A stretch of 30,455 nucleotides of DNA. Origin: Flavobacteriales bacterium UBA2619 (GTDB taxonomy: Bacteria > Bacteroidota > Bacteroidia > Flavobacteriales_D > Sanyastnellaceae). Within the stretch, counting starts at the first letter, position 1. Each line of letters starts with the position of its first letter. The notes beneath the pieces are model-generated. The model was not told where the DNA came from. It saw only the letters and a list, made by a program, of their open reading frames with translations, and did no database searches. Both the position numbers and the translations under genes were made by a program. The DNA lies in the NCBI GenBank assembly GCA_002339135.1, contig DDJR01000075.1, positions 1-30,455 on the forward strand, read 5' to 3'. Positions 13,886 through 22,343 of the stretch are shown here, piece by piece.

Positions 13886-16693
13886 TTAGCTAACTATGTT
13901 AACGATTCGGCCTGGCACAACGATTACTTTTTTAATTTCTTTTCCGTTAAGTTGTTGGAGAGTGCGTTCGTCAGCCAACACGATAGACTCGACTTCCACC
14001 TTGTTTGTAGATGCAGGGAGAGTCAATTTAAATCGAACTTTTCCATTAAACGACACGGGGTAACTCACTTCATCTTCTACCAAGTGTGATTTTTCAGCTT
14101 TCGGCCACGCCGAATCGATCACCAAACCCATGCCGCCAACAACTTTCCATAGTTCTTCAGCCAAGTGGGGCGCATATGGGCTTAAAAGCGTGACCAATGG
14201 ACGAAGACCTACATGAGACTTCACAGATTTGAGATTGTTTAGATCATTGACAGCGATCATCAATGCGCTGACCACTGTGTTAAAAGCATGTCGCTCTAAA
14301 TCAGAGGTAACCTTTTCAATTGTTTTGTGGACAATTTTCAGCTCTGGTTTGGAAGCTTCACAATTTTCGGAACCGACAACAAGTTTGGAGAACTTCCTCA
14401 GGAAATTATGAACCCCTGAAATCCCTTGAGTATCCCAAGGTTTAGATTGGGTGAGTGGACCTAAAAACATTTCGTAACACCTCAATGTGTCAGCCCCGTA
14501 TTTTTCTACAAGTTCATCTGGAGTCTGAACGTTGTATTTCGATTTCGACATTTTTTCGACCTCATGTCCACAGGTGTATGTGCCATCAGGACATGTGATA
14601 AACTCAGCATGTTCGAATTCAGCTCTCCAAGATTTAAAACCGGCTATATTGAGCTTGTCATTTTCTACAAGTGAGACATCCACATGTAATCGCTGAGTTT
14701 TATGTGCTTCTCTTTGCTCGTATGTTACAAATGTAGAGGTGCCTTGAACTCTATATACAAAGCTTGATCGACCTAAAATCATACCCTGGTTGATCATGGT
14801 TTTGAACGGCTCGTCAAATGAGATTTTGTCTAAGTCGAATAAAAACTTGGTCCAAAATCTTGAATACAACAAGTGTCCCGTCGTGTGTTCCGCCCCTCCC
14901 ACATAAAGGTCCACTTGACCCCAGTAGTCTGATTTTTCACGAGCGCAAAACTCGGTTTCGTTGTGCGGATCCATATAACGGAGGAAGTACCATGACGACC
15001 CAGCCCATCCAGGCATGGTGTTCGTTTCCATTCGATCACCTTGGAAGACAGGCCAATCTTCTCGTCTTGCTCGAGCAAGTGGCGGTTCGCCACCGGCAGT
15101 TGGGAGGTACTCATCGACTGCTGGTAGTGTTACCGTTTCGTTTTCGATAAGTCGAGGGATGTCATTCTCATAACAAATGGGGAAGGGTTCTCCCCAATAA
15201 CGCTGTCGAGAGAAAACAGCATCTCGTAACCTGTAATTTATTTTCCGCTCACCACACCCTGTCGACTCTAATAAATTCAAAGCTTTGGGAATAGCCTCAA
15301 GCTTGCGGAGGCCATTTAATTCTTCTGAATTTTGTAAAACCGCTTTTTCGTCAGAGCTTACAGCTGCGTCAGAGTCATGCCCTTGAAAGATAGATGGAAT
15401 GTCTATCTTGAAATACTTGGCAAATTTCCAATCTCTTTCATCGCCTGAAGGCACGGCCATAATTGCTCCTGTTCCATATCCCGCGAGGACATAGTCAGAA
15501 ATGTAAACAGGGATATTATTTCCTGTAAGTGGATGGACAACATGACCCCCCAATTCCACCCCCGAGATGCTTTTTTCTCCCTGTCTTTCTCTTTCGCTCT
15601 TTTTAGAAGCAGTCAGTACGTATTGATTTACTTCGCCTAACTTCTCATCAGACGTAAACGCATTGACGAGCTTATGTTCTGGAGCTAAAACCACAAAGCT
15701 CACACCATATAAGGTGTCAGGCCTGGTTGTAAATACATCCACCGTGCATCCAGAGGCTTGGCCGCTTCCCTGAAAACTCACGGAAGCCCCTTCAGATCTG
15801 CCCACCCAATTTTTTTGAGCTTCTTTGATGCTTTCCGTCCAATTTAGGTCGTCTAATCCGTCCACAAGTCTATCAGAATAGGCGGTGATTCTCATCATCC
15901 ACTGGCGCATACGTTTGCGCTCCACAGGATGTCCACCCCGCTCAGAAAGACCGTCCTTCACCTCATCATTTGCGAGAACAGTTCCAAGCTCAGGGCACCA
16001 ATTCACCTCTGAATCTGCTAAATACGCAAGACGAAACTGCATCAGAACCGCGTTCTTTGCCTTCGGACTCATCGATTTCCAGTCAGTTGCCGTAAAATCT
16101 CCCTCAAAGTGCTTTCCGAAATGCGGGAACAATTCCAGGTCTAAGTTTTTCCACCAACCCTCATCGCATGCAGCTTCAATGGCGTAATTGCCATTTTTCT
16201 CAAAGGCATCAATTAAAGTCTGTAAAGGTTGAGCACCTCCACTTTCAACATCATACCAACTTTCGAATAATTTCCCGAAAATCCACTGCGTCCATCTGTA
16301 ATAAGTAGGGTCAGAGGTCATCACTTCACGACTCCAATCAAATGAAAACCCGATCTGTTTCATTTGATTTCTGTAGCGAGAGATGTTTGTTTCGGTTGTA
16401 ATTGCAGGGTGTTGACCGGTTGCAATTGCATATTGTTCCGCTGGAAGCCCAAAGCTGTCAAACCCCATTGGGTGCAAAACGTTAAAGCCGCAATGCCTTT
16501 TGTACCTTGAGATTACATCTGAAGCAATGTATCCAAGTGGGTGTCCTACATGAAGCCCCGCACCGGAAGGGTAGGGAAACATGTCCAAAGCGTAGAACTT
16601 TGGCTTGTCTTTTGCTTCTTTTACTTGGTAGGATTTTTTTTGAGACCAAACCTCTTGCCAATGCTTTTCTATACTGCGAAAATCGTATTCCAT
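13886..16693 (-). CDS. leuS: leucine--tRNA ligase
   Basis: Class Ia synthetase charging tRNA-Leu; 935 residues, typical for bacterial LeuRS with the extra inserts seen in Bacteroidota. The HIGH motif is HVGH at 48-51 in YPSGAGLHVGHPLGY. The CP1 editing domain carries TTRPDTLYG, the threonine-rich editing signature, and GTGAIMAVPSGDERDW. FSRQRYWGEPFPI, AGSSWYFLRYMDP and HLLYSRFWTKFL belong to the catalytic core, and KMSKSKYNVQTPDE is the KMSKS loop. PWDTQGISGVHNFLRKF begins the anticodon-binding helices. The ATG at 16693 gives MEYDFRSIEKHWQEVW, the normal start. A TAACTTTG box ends 8 nt before that ATG. All signature motifs are intact. Confidence 0.98.
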   Translation of the reverse strand: MEYDFRSIEKHWQEVWSQKKSYQVKEAKDKPKFYALDMFPYPSGAGLHVGHPLGYIASDVISRYKRHCGFNVLHPMGFDSFGLPAEQYAIATGQHPAITTETNISRYRNQMKQIGFSFDWSREVMTSDPTYYRWTQWIFGKLFESWYDVESGGAQPLQTLIDAFEKNGNYAIEAACDEGWWKNLDLELFPHFGKHFEGDFTATDWKSMSPKAKNAVLMQFRLAYLADSEVNWCPELGTVLANDEVKDGLSERGGHPVERKRMRQWMMRITAYSDRLVDGLDDLNWTESIKEAQKNWVGRSEGASVSFQGSGQASGCTVDVFTTRPDTLYGVSFVVLAPEHKLVNAFTSDEKLGEVNQYVLTASKKSERERQGEKSISGVELGGHVVHPLTGNNIPVYISDYVLAGYGTGAIMAVPSGDERDWKFAKYFKIDIPSIFQGHDSDAAVSSDEKAVLQNSEELNGLRKLEAIPKALNLLESTGCGERKINYRLRDAVFSRQRYWGEPFPICYENDIPRLIENETVTLPAVDEYLPTAGGEPPLARARREDWPVFQGDRMETNTMPGWAGSSWYFLRYMDPHNETEFCAREKSDYWGQVDLYVGGAEHTTGHLLYSRFWTKFLFDLDKISFDEPFKTMINQGMILGRSSFVYRVQGTSTFVTYEQREAHKTQRLHVDVSLVENDKLNIAGFKSWRAEFEHAEFITCPDGTYTCGHEVEKMSKSKYNVQTPDELVEKYGADTLRCYEMFLGPLTQSKPWDTQGISGVHNFLRKFSKLVVGSENCEASKPELKIVHKTIEKVTSDLERHAFNTVVSALMIAVNDLNNLKSVKSHVGLRPLVTLLSPYAPHLAEELWKVVGGMGLVIDSAWPKAEKSHLVEDEVSYPVSFNGKVRFKLTLPASTNKVEVESIVLADERTLQQLNGKEIKKVIVVPGRIVNIVS

Positions 16694-16701
16694 ATGACAG
16701 A

Positions 16702-16709
16702 CAAAGTTA
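16702..16709 (-). promoter_or_regulatory. Bacteroidota -7 box immediately before leuS
   Basis: On the minus strand TAACTTTG is a perfect TAnnTTTG match; only 8 nt separate its final G from the leuS ATG, implying a leader of roughly 0-3 nt. No -33 TTG at the usual spacing. Confidence 0.5.
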
Positions 16710-16774
16710 GTTACTTGAAATCAAATTTCGATCTCAGGGGCAACCCTTGTTTGTGAAACACGTCAAATTGGTGT

Positions 16775-17479
16775 ATGATCTTGAGCCGCACTCCACTTTC
16801 GATTCACAATATGGTCAAGTCAGTTCTCTGGCGGGTTCCATCATTTGACGCATCAAAGAATGTATATCTGACATTTGATGACGGCCCCCACCCGCAGTTA
16901 ACACCTTGGGTTATGGAGCAATTGAAAGAGGCAGGGGATTTAAAAGCCACTTTTTTTTGCGTGGGGGAACAAGCGGCGCGACATCCAGAAATTATTCACG
17001 ATTTAAGAGCGTCAGGGCATGAAGTTGCGAATCACAGCCAGGGTCATGAAAGCGGATGGTCAACGCCTAGGAAGTCTTATTTAAGGAGTTATCTTCAATG
17101 CGAAGAAGAGCTGGGCTCAACCACAAGGTTTCGACCTCCTTATGGCAGAATTACACCTCAACAAGCAAGAGCTCTTTCAAAAAGAACACAAGTGGTGATG
17201 TGGGATGTCCTTTCCGGAGATTTTAACAGATCTCTTTCAGGAAGCGATTGCCTTAAATCACTTAAAAAACTGACCAGATCAGGATCTATTGTTGTGTTTC
17301 ACGATAGCGAAAAAGCGGCTCCAAGGCTTCTTTACGCCCTTCCAAAATATCTTCAATGGCTCTCAGAGAGTGGGTATCATGTTCAAGCTCTTCCTGAGAG
17401 CACATCAACTCAATCTCATGACAAATGGGCGGGTGGTCATTCAAGCCAAGCAAATGTTGGATTAACAGACTCCCAATAA
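16775..17479 (+). CDS. polysaccharide deacetylase (NodB homology, CE4)
   Basis: A 234-residue carbohydrate esterase 4 family enzyme removing N- or O-acetyl groups from a polysaccharide such as peptidoglycan or a chitin-like polymer. CE4 motifs in order: TFDDGPHP with catalytic D35 and metal ligand D36; H87-x3-H91 (HSQGH) completing the Asp-His-His metal site; RPPYG at 120-124; WDVLSGDF at 143-150; and VFHDS with H176. Short proteins starting about 30 residues before TFDDGP, without a clear signal peptide, are common among Flavobacteriales, so the ATG at 16775 is acceptable. It is divergent from leuS and convergent with the DUF349 gene, only 13 nt apart with no visible terminator. The last 25 residues are low-complexity and not conserved. 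The substrate is unknown. Confidence 0.92.
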   Translation: MILSRTPLSIHNMVKSVLWRVPSFDASKNVYLTFDDGPHPQLTPWVMEQLKEAGDLKATFFCVGEQAARHPEIIHDLRASGHEVANHSQGHESGWSTPRKSYLRSYLQCEEELGSTTRFRPPYGRITPQQARALSKRTQVVMWDVLSGDFNRSLSGSDCLKSLKKLTRSGSIVVFHDSEKAAPRLLYALPKYLQWLSESGYHVQALPESTSTQSHDKWAGGHSSQANVGLTDSQ

Positions 17480-17492
17480 TCGATCTTTCGAG

Positions 17493-19211
17493 TTATTTGC
17501 TCTCGGCCTCCCTTAACATTTTGAGTTTCGCTTTAATTTCTTCAACCTCACGCTTGTAAGATTTGATAGATTTTTCTGCGTGATCACGTATGGATTGTGC
17601 TCCTTTTCCGGTGAAGCGCTCCATATTCTCTTCTGTTTGAATTACACGCGTATTGAGACGGTTGATCTTATCTCTTAAAACAGCTTGCTCACGACGGATG
17701 TCTGTGCCACCTGACCTTCCATTGCTTCCACCTTTTGAGAGGCGTTCAACGCGGTTTTGGTAGCTCGCTACAGAGCGCTCAGACCTTTGGGCGCTTAATG
17801 CATCGTAGTGCTTGTCCATCGCTTTTGTAAAGCGATCAGAGAGGTTTTCAAAATTTTTCCTTGGTACAAAACCAATGGTGCGCCACTCTCCAGAAAATTC
17901 TTTTAGCGTTGTCAAATCCGCAATTCTGTCATCCGTAATTTTAAACGCTTCAACTTTCTCAAGAAGTGTGTTTTTCAATCCAAGATTTACTTTCTCTTCT
18001 TTGTTTCGATCAGCAAACTGAGCTTTTTTCGCTTTGAAGAAAACATCCTGAGCTTTGTGAAAACGTCTCCACAATTTATGTTCCTCTCCTGGAGGGCATG
18101 ACCCAGTTGTCTTCCAATCTTTTTGTAGCTGAAGCATAAGCGCGGTTGTGTCCTTCCAATCTGTGCTGTCTTGAATTGATTCAACCTTTTCACACAGAAT
18201 GATCTTCCCTTTCTTAGCGTCTTTCCCCTCTTCTTTCATCTTATCATAGAAGACCTGCTTTTTTTCGAAGAAAACATCAGACAGTTCGCGGAATTGCTGC
18301 CACAAACTTTCGTTGTTTTCCTTTCCAGAGAAGCCGATGTCTTTCCACCGTTTCTGCATCTCTATCACCTTCGTGGTTAAAGTTTGCCAAACCTTGTGTC
18401 CCTCTTCAATTTCTTCAGTCATCACACCCCTTAGCTCTTCAATGAGCGCTTCTTTTAAAACTCGGTTCTCTACAAAACCTTCTCGGAGCTTGTCATATTG
18501 CGCTTTTACTTCATCAAAAACCGGACGTGTGATTCCGAAGAAAGTATCTGACATTTCTTGATACGTCTCCCTTGGAGATGGACCTATATCAAGCCATTGT
18601 TTTTGAAGTTCGCGTGCTATTTTCTCTCGCTCTTTTAAGTCTGCCACTGCAGCAAGCCCCTTCGCTTTCTCAGTCAAATCAAGCTTTGCGTCATGATTTT
18701 TCTTGAGATCATGATCTTGAAGCTGTTTGTAAATGTTAATGTTGTAGAAAAACTCATCGCGGAGACGGTGGTACTCGTCATGAACCTCTTTGTAGTTGTT
18801 CCCAGGAACATCTCCAATTTTTTCCCACTCTTCACGAACTTCATTAAAGGCGCTAAAAGCTTTTCCGATATTCTCTTCTTCTTGAATTGTATTTCTCAAT
18901 CTTTCCAGAAGACCTTCTTTCGTGACCAAATTGGCCCTTTGTTGCTCAGCAATAGCTGCTTTCCAAGATTTTTCTCGTTCTTTAAAAGAATTCGAAAGCT
19001 CTTCGACTACAGCCTCCTCATCTGAAGGTTTGTAAATGAAAGTTTCATCAGGCTCTTTCGTCTCCTTTTCCCAAGCATCGCGTTGGCGACGAACCTCATC
19101 TTGTGTGAGGGCGTGGAAGGATTGTATAGCACTGCGCACATCTTTTCGGATGGCTTCCAGATCTTCGTTCCCGAGTAGATCTTGGATACGTTGCAAAAGT
19201 TCAGACCGCAT
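17493..19211 (-). CDS. DUF349 protein with five repeats
   Basis: A 572-residue, highly charged, largely helical cytoplasmic protein. Five DUF349 units are visible, each with a W-x-x-(I/T)-G core: EEWEKIGDVP at 128, KQWLDIGPSP at 205, KRWKDIGFSG at 288, KDWKTTGSCP at 365 and GEWRTIGFVP at 442. The tryptophans are spaced 77, 83, 77 and 77 residues apart, and each core is followed by a stretch ending in a -D-x-F-F-like or -D-x-H-Y element. Residues about 505-570 form a C-terminal coiled coil. The first 110 residues are acidic linker. DUF349 proteins are common and long in Bacteroidota, and their function is unsettled. Divergent from recX with 54 nt between. Confidence 0.88.
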   Translation of the reverse strand: MRSELLQRIQDLLGNEDLEAIRKDVRSAIQSFHALTQDEVRRQRDAWEKETKEPDETFIYKPSDEEAVVEELSNSFKEREKSWKAAIAEQQRANLVTKEGLLERLRNTIQEEENIGKAFSAFNEVREEWEKIGDVPGNNYKEVHDEYHRLRDEFFYNINIYKQLQDHDLKKNHDAKLDLTEKAKGLAAVADLKEREKIARELQKQWLDIGPSPRETYQEMSDTFFGITRPVFDEVKAQYDKLREGFVENRVLKEALIEELRGVMTEEIEEGHKVWQTLTTKVIEMQKRWKDIGFSGKENNESLWQQFRELSDVFFEKKQVFYDKMKEEGKDAKKGKIILCEKVESIQDSTDWKDTTALMLQLQKDWKTTGSCPPGEEHKLWRRFHKAQDVFFKAKKAQFADRNKEEKVNLGLKNTLLEKVEAFKITDDRIADLTTLKEFSGEWRTIGFVPRKNFENLSDRFTKAMDKHYDALSAQRSERSVASYQNRVERLSKGGSNGRSGGTDIRREQAVLRDKINRLNTRVIQTEENMERFTGKGAQSIRDHAEKSIKSYKREVEEIKAKLKMLREAESK

Positions 19212-19265
19212 TACGGTTAAAAATGGTGGTTATTATTTTGCAAATATCGGGTATCTCAACCCACC

Positions 19266-19748
19266 TTGCGACTCAGAACTGAATCTAAAATCGTTTTTAA
19301 GAAATTGTTTGTGAATTGGCAGGAAAAAATAACCAGGTGGTGCGCACGAAGTGAGCACTCTAAGGCAGAGGTTCTTAAACGTTTAAAAGAGTCTGGAGTA
19401 ACTCAATCAGAAGCCAACTCGTTTCTCTGTAAACTGGTAGCCCTTGATTTTGTAAACCAAACTCGTTTTCTATCAGCCTTCACCCACGACCACTTTCATT
19501 TAAAGCATTGGGGGCCCTATAAAATCGGAGCAGGTCTCCGTGCTAAAGGATGTTCCTCCTCAGAAATTTCAAAGGCTCTATCGGTTCTTTCCACTGAAAT
19601 GGTAGCGGAAAAGCTAAAGGATGTTTTAAATTCCCGTTTACATACTCACCCATCTGATCTGAACTCTAACCGCCCTCGACTCGTTCGTCATCTCCAATCT
19701 CGGGGATTTTCCTTAGAAATGATTTTATCATCCATGAACTCGATTTAA
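19266..19748 (+). CDS. recX: RecX-family regulator of RecA, non-ATG start
   Basis: A 160-residue RecX-like protein; RecX proteins bind RecA and limit its filament. Conserved elements: W-C-A-R-S-E-H-S-K near 25-33, LVALDFVNQTRFLSAFTHDH around 52-72, HWGPYKIGAGLRAKG around 75-90 and the C-terminal RLVRHLQSRGFSLEMI. No ATG lies in frame upstream of the conserved domain: the frame is closed by TAA at 19218-19220. The start is therefore TTG at 19266, or less likely TTG at 19305 or GTG at 19311, which would leave only about a dozen residues before the conserved WCARSEHS. It is divergent from the DUF349 gene and 18 nt before prfB, so it may share transcription with prfB, although prfB has its own -7 box. 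Confidence 0.85.
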   Translation: MRLRTESKIVFKKLFVNWQEKITRWCARSEHSKAEVLKRLKESGVTQSEANSFLCKLVALDFVNQTRFLSAFTHDHFHLKHWGPYKIGAGLRAKGCSSSEISKALSVLSTEMVAEKLKDVLNSRLHTHPSDLNSNRPRLVRHLQSRGFSLEMILSSMNSI

Positions 19749-19754
19749 GTTCTT

Positions 19755-19762
19755 TACTTTTG
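19755..19762 (+). promoter_or_regulatory. Bacteroidota -7 box immediately before prfB
   Basis: TACTTTTG is a perfect TAnnTTTG match, 4 nt before the prfB ATG at 19767. Transcription from it would start at about the start codon, giving a leaderless mRNA. No -33 TTG is seen. Confidence 0.45.
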
Positions 19763-19766
19763 CCTC

Positions 19767-20873
19767 ATGCTTACAACAGACTCAATCGAAGCCCTTTCAT
19801 CTCGTGTAGAAGCTTTGCGAGGATACCTGAACATTGAACAGAAGCGTATGGAGGTGATGGATGATGAAAAGCAAACCCAAGATCCTGAGTTTTGGAACGA
19901 CTCTAAAAAAGCCGAGCAAGTCATGAAGCTCATCAGAACAAAGAAATCGTGGGTTACAAAATTTGATGATTGCGCTTCAAAAGTGGATGACCTATCCGTT
20001 CTGTTTGATTTTATGAAAGCAGGAGAAGAAGATCCGGCCGAGGTTGACAAAGCTTTTTCTCATGCAACGCAAACCATCGAGGACCTCGAGTTTCAAAACA
20101 TGCTCTCTGCAGAAGAAGATTCTTTGAATGCTGTAATGCAAATTACGTCAGGAGCTGGAGGTACAGAGTCCTGTGACTGGGCCGCGATGCTCATGCGCAT
20201 GTACAGAATGTACGGCGACAAAGCCACGTTTAAAGTGCGGGAACTTCACATGCAGGAGGGTGATCCAGCAGGGATAAAACAAGTCACCCTTGAGTTTGAA
20301 GGCGATTTTGCATATGGAATGCTTAAAGGTGAAAATGGCGTTCACCGTCTAGTTAGAATATCCCCTTTTGACTCTCAAGCTCGTCGCCACACTTCGTTTG
20401 CTTCAGTCTATGTATACCCACTTGTCGACGATTCTATTGAAATCACTGTTAACCCCGCGGATATTTCGTGGGACACTTTCCGGTCAGGCGGGGCTGGAGG
20501 TCAAAACGTGAACAAAGTAGAAACGGGAGTACGTGTACGTCACGCCCCCACGGGCATCGTTATAGAAAATACAGAAACCCGATCTCAACTCGGAAACCGT
20601 GAAAAAGCGATGCAGCTCTTAAAATCTCAACTCTTCGAACTCGAACGTGCACGTCTCAACGAAGCCCGCGACGAAATTGAAGCAGGAAAAATGAAAATTG
20701 AGTGGGGGTCTCAAATCCGATCTTACGTTATGCAGCCTTATAAAATGGTGAAGGACGTTAGAACAGGCCATGAAACCTCCAACGTCGATGCCGTGATGAA
20801 CGGAGAAATCGACGGATTTTTAAAAGCCTACCTGATGGAGGCCGGTGCCGCTTCAAACAATACACAAGATTAA
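19767..20873 (+). CDS. prfB: peptide chain release factor 2, uninterrupted frame
   Basis: RF2 terminates translation at UGA and UAA. It has 368 residues, the normal full length. The stop-codon recognition tripeptide SPF is at 199-201 and the catalytic GGQ at 244-246 in GGAGGQNVNK. The N-terminal helical domain has the family landmark EALRGYL at 15-21. In many bacteria the frame is broken just after LRGYL by a programmed +1 frameshift at CTT-TGA-C; here the corresponding sequence is TAC-CTG-AAC (19824-19832) and the frame runs through. A TGA trinucleotide remains in the +1 register at 19828-19830. So RF2 autoregulation by frameshifting is absent. recX lies 18 nt upstream and fumC 23 nt downstream. 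Confidence 0.97.
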   Translation: MLTTDSIEALSSRVEALRGYLNIEQKRMEVMDDEKQTQDPEFWNDSKKAEQVMKLIRTKKSWVTKFDDCASKVDDLSVLFDFMKAGEEDPAEVDKAFSHATQTIEDLEFQNMLSAEEDSLNAVMQITSGAGGTESCDWAAMLMRMYRMYGDKATFKVRELHMQEGDPAGIKQVTLEFEGDFAYGMLKGENGVHRLVRISPFDSQARRHTSFASVYVYPLVDDSIEITVNPADISWDTFRSGGAGGQNVNKVETGVRVRHAPTGIVIENTETRSQLGNREKAMQLLKSQLFELERARLNEARDEIEAGKMKIEWGSQIRSYVMQPYKMVKDVRTGHETSNVDAVMNGEIDGFLKAYLMEAGAASNNTQD

Positions 20874-20896
20874 CACGCGTTTTAAATTATCACACC

Positions 20897-22291
20897 ATGT
20901 CAGATTTCCGAATTGAAAAAGACACTTTAGGGGAAGTACAAGTCCCATCTAACGTTCTTTGGGGAGCACAAACAGAGCGTTCTCGAAACAATTTTCGCAT
21001 TGGACCACCTTCCTCTATGCCGCTTGAAATTGTTCATGCTTTTGCCCACCTTAAAAGCGCAGCAGCAAAGACAAACTGTGAGTGTGGTATTCTTCCTACA
21101 GAAACACGTGACCTCATCTCTAAAGCTTGTTTAGAAATCCTGGAAGGGACACATGATTCTCAATTTCCACTCGTGATTTGGCAAACGGGTTCTGGAACCC
21201 AGTCCAACATGAACGTCAACGAAGTTGTCGCCAACCGATGCCATCAACTCTCAGGAGGAACACTTGGCGAAGGAACTAGGCCCGTCCATCCCAATGATGA
21301 TGTAAACAAGAGTCAGTCTTCCAATGACACTTTTCCCACGGCCATGCACATCGCCGCTTACACACTTATCGTCGAGAACACGATACCGGGCATAGAGGCT
21401 CTAAGGAACTCGCTCGAAGCGAAATCTCAGGAGTTTGATGCCATCGTAAAAATTGGCCGCACTCACCTCATGGACGCGACCCCCCTCACCCTCGGTCAGG
21501 AGTTCTCAGGCTATGTAGCACAATTAAATTATGGCCTCCGCTCCTTGCGTTACTCTTTAGACCATCTTTCCGAGCTTGCTCTTGGTGGCACAGCTGTCGG
21601 CACAGGCATCAACACCCCTGAAGGATATTCTGAAATTGTAGCTGCCCACATTGCGTCTTCGACGGGGCACCCATTTGTTACCGCCCCGAACAAGTTTGAG
21701 GCCCTGGCGGCACACGACGCCATTGTGGAGTCTCATGGTGCTCTTCGCCAGCTCGCTGTTGCGCTTAACAAGATTGCGAACGACATTCGAATGATGGGCT
21801 CGGGCCCCCGATCGGCCATCGGAGAACTTCAGTTACCAGCAAACGAGCCGGGTTCGTCAATCATGCCAGGCAAAGTAAACCCCACTCAGTGCGAAGCGCT
21901 AACGATGGTGTGTGCTCAAGTGATGGGCAACGATGTTGCGATTGCAGTAGGAGGAACCCAAGGCCATTACGAGCTTAACGTATTTAAACCGATGATGGCC
22001 AGAAACATTCTGGAATCTGCGCGCCTCCTCGGCGAAGGATCTCTCTCGTTCGCAAAAAACTGCGTCGATGGAATTAAAGCAAACGAACCACGCATCAAGC
22101 ATCTCGTAGACAACAGCCTCATGCTTGTGACCGCTTTAAACACAAAAATCGGTTACTACAAATCTGCTGAAATTGCATGCAAAGCACATACTGAAGGGAC
22201 CACGCTTCGTGAAGCGGCCCTCTCTCTAGGATACCTTTCCGCGGAAGAATACGACGCGTGGGTTGTTCCAAAAAATATGATTGGGAGATAA
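20897..22291 (+). CDS. fumC: fumarate hydratase, class II
   Basis: Iron-free fumarase of the TCA cycle interconverting fumarate and malate; 464 residues. Signature GSSIMPGKVNP at 319-329, including the mobile catalytic loop serine; catalytic-site H190 in GRTHLMDATP; GSGTQSNMNVNEV at 98-110 and SSNDTFPTAM at 141-150 also match the fumarase/aspartase superfamily. The length and the 'TxxxMPxKVN' context distinguish it from aspartase and argininosuccinate lyase. It follows prfB by 23 nt on the same strand, probably in one transcript. The codon choice in this gene is noticeably richer in C/G third positions than its neighbours, as expected for a highly expressed enzyme. It is convergent with manC, with 52 nt between. 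Confidence 0.96.
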   Translation: MSDFRIEKDTLGEVQVPSNVLWGAQTERSRNNFRIGPPSSMPLEIVHAFAHLKSAAAKTNCECGILPTETRDLISKACLEILEGTHDSQFPLVIWQTGSGTQSNMNVNEVVANRCHQLSGGTLGEGTRPVHPNDDVNKSQSSNDTFPTAMHIAAYTLIVENTIPGIEALRNSLEAKSQEFDAIVKIGRTHLMDATPLTLGQEFSGYVAQLNYGLRSLRYSLDHLSELALGGTAVGTGINTPEGYSEIVAAHIASSTGHPFVTAPNKFEALAAHDAIVESHGALRQLAVALNKIANDIRMMGSGPRSAIGELQLPANEPGSSIMPGKVNPTQCEALTMVCAQVMGNDVAIAVGGTQGHYELNVFKPMMARNILESARLLGEGSLSFAKNCVDGIKANEPRIKHLVDNSLMLVTALNTKIGYYKSAEIACKAHTEGTTLREAALSLGYLSAEEYDAWVVPKNMIGR

Positions 22292-22343
22292 GAGGATTCA
22301 GAAAAGAGAACTCTCGTTCAGTAGCGCTTGCAAATCCTGTCGG

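Noticed and set aside
15784..16187. Plus-strand open frame inside leuS (100 residues)
   Set aside because: Antisense shadow of a strongly conserved gene; no domain or ribosome site.
22292..22343. Possible terminator between fumC and manC
   Set aside because: The best hairpin (GAACGAGAGTTC on the minus strand) has a stem of only 4 bp and a poor T-tract, too weak to call.
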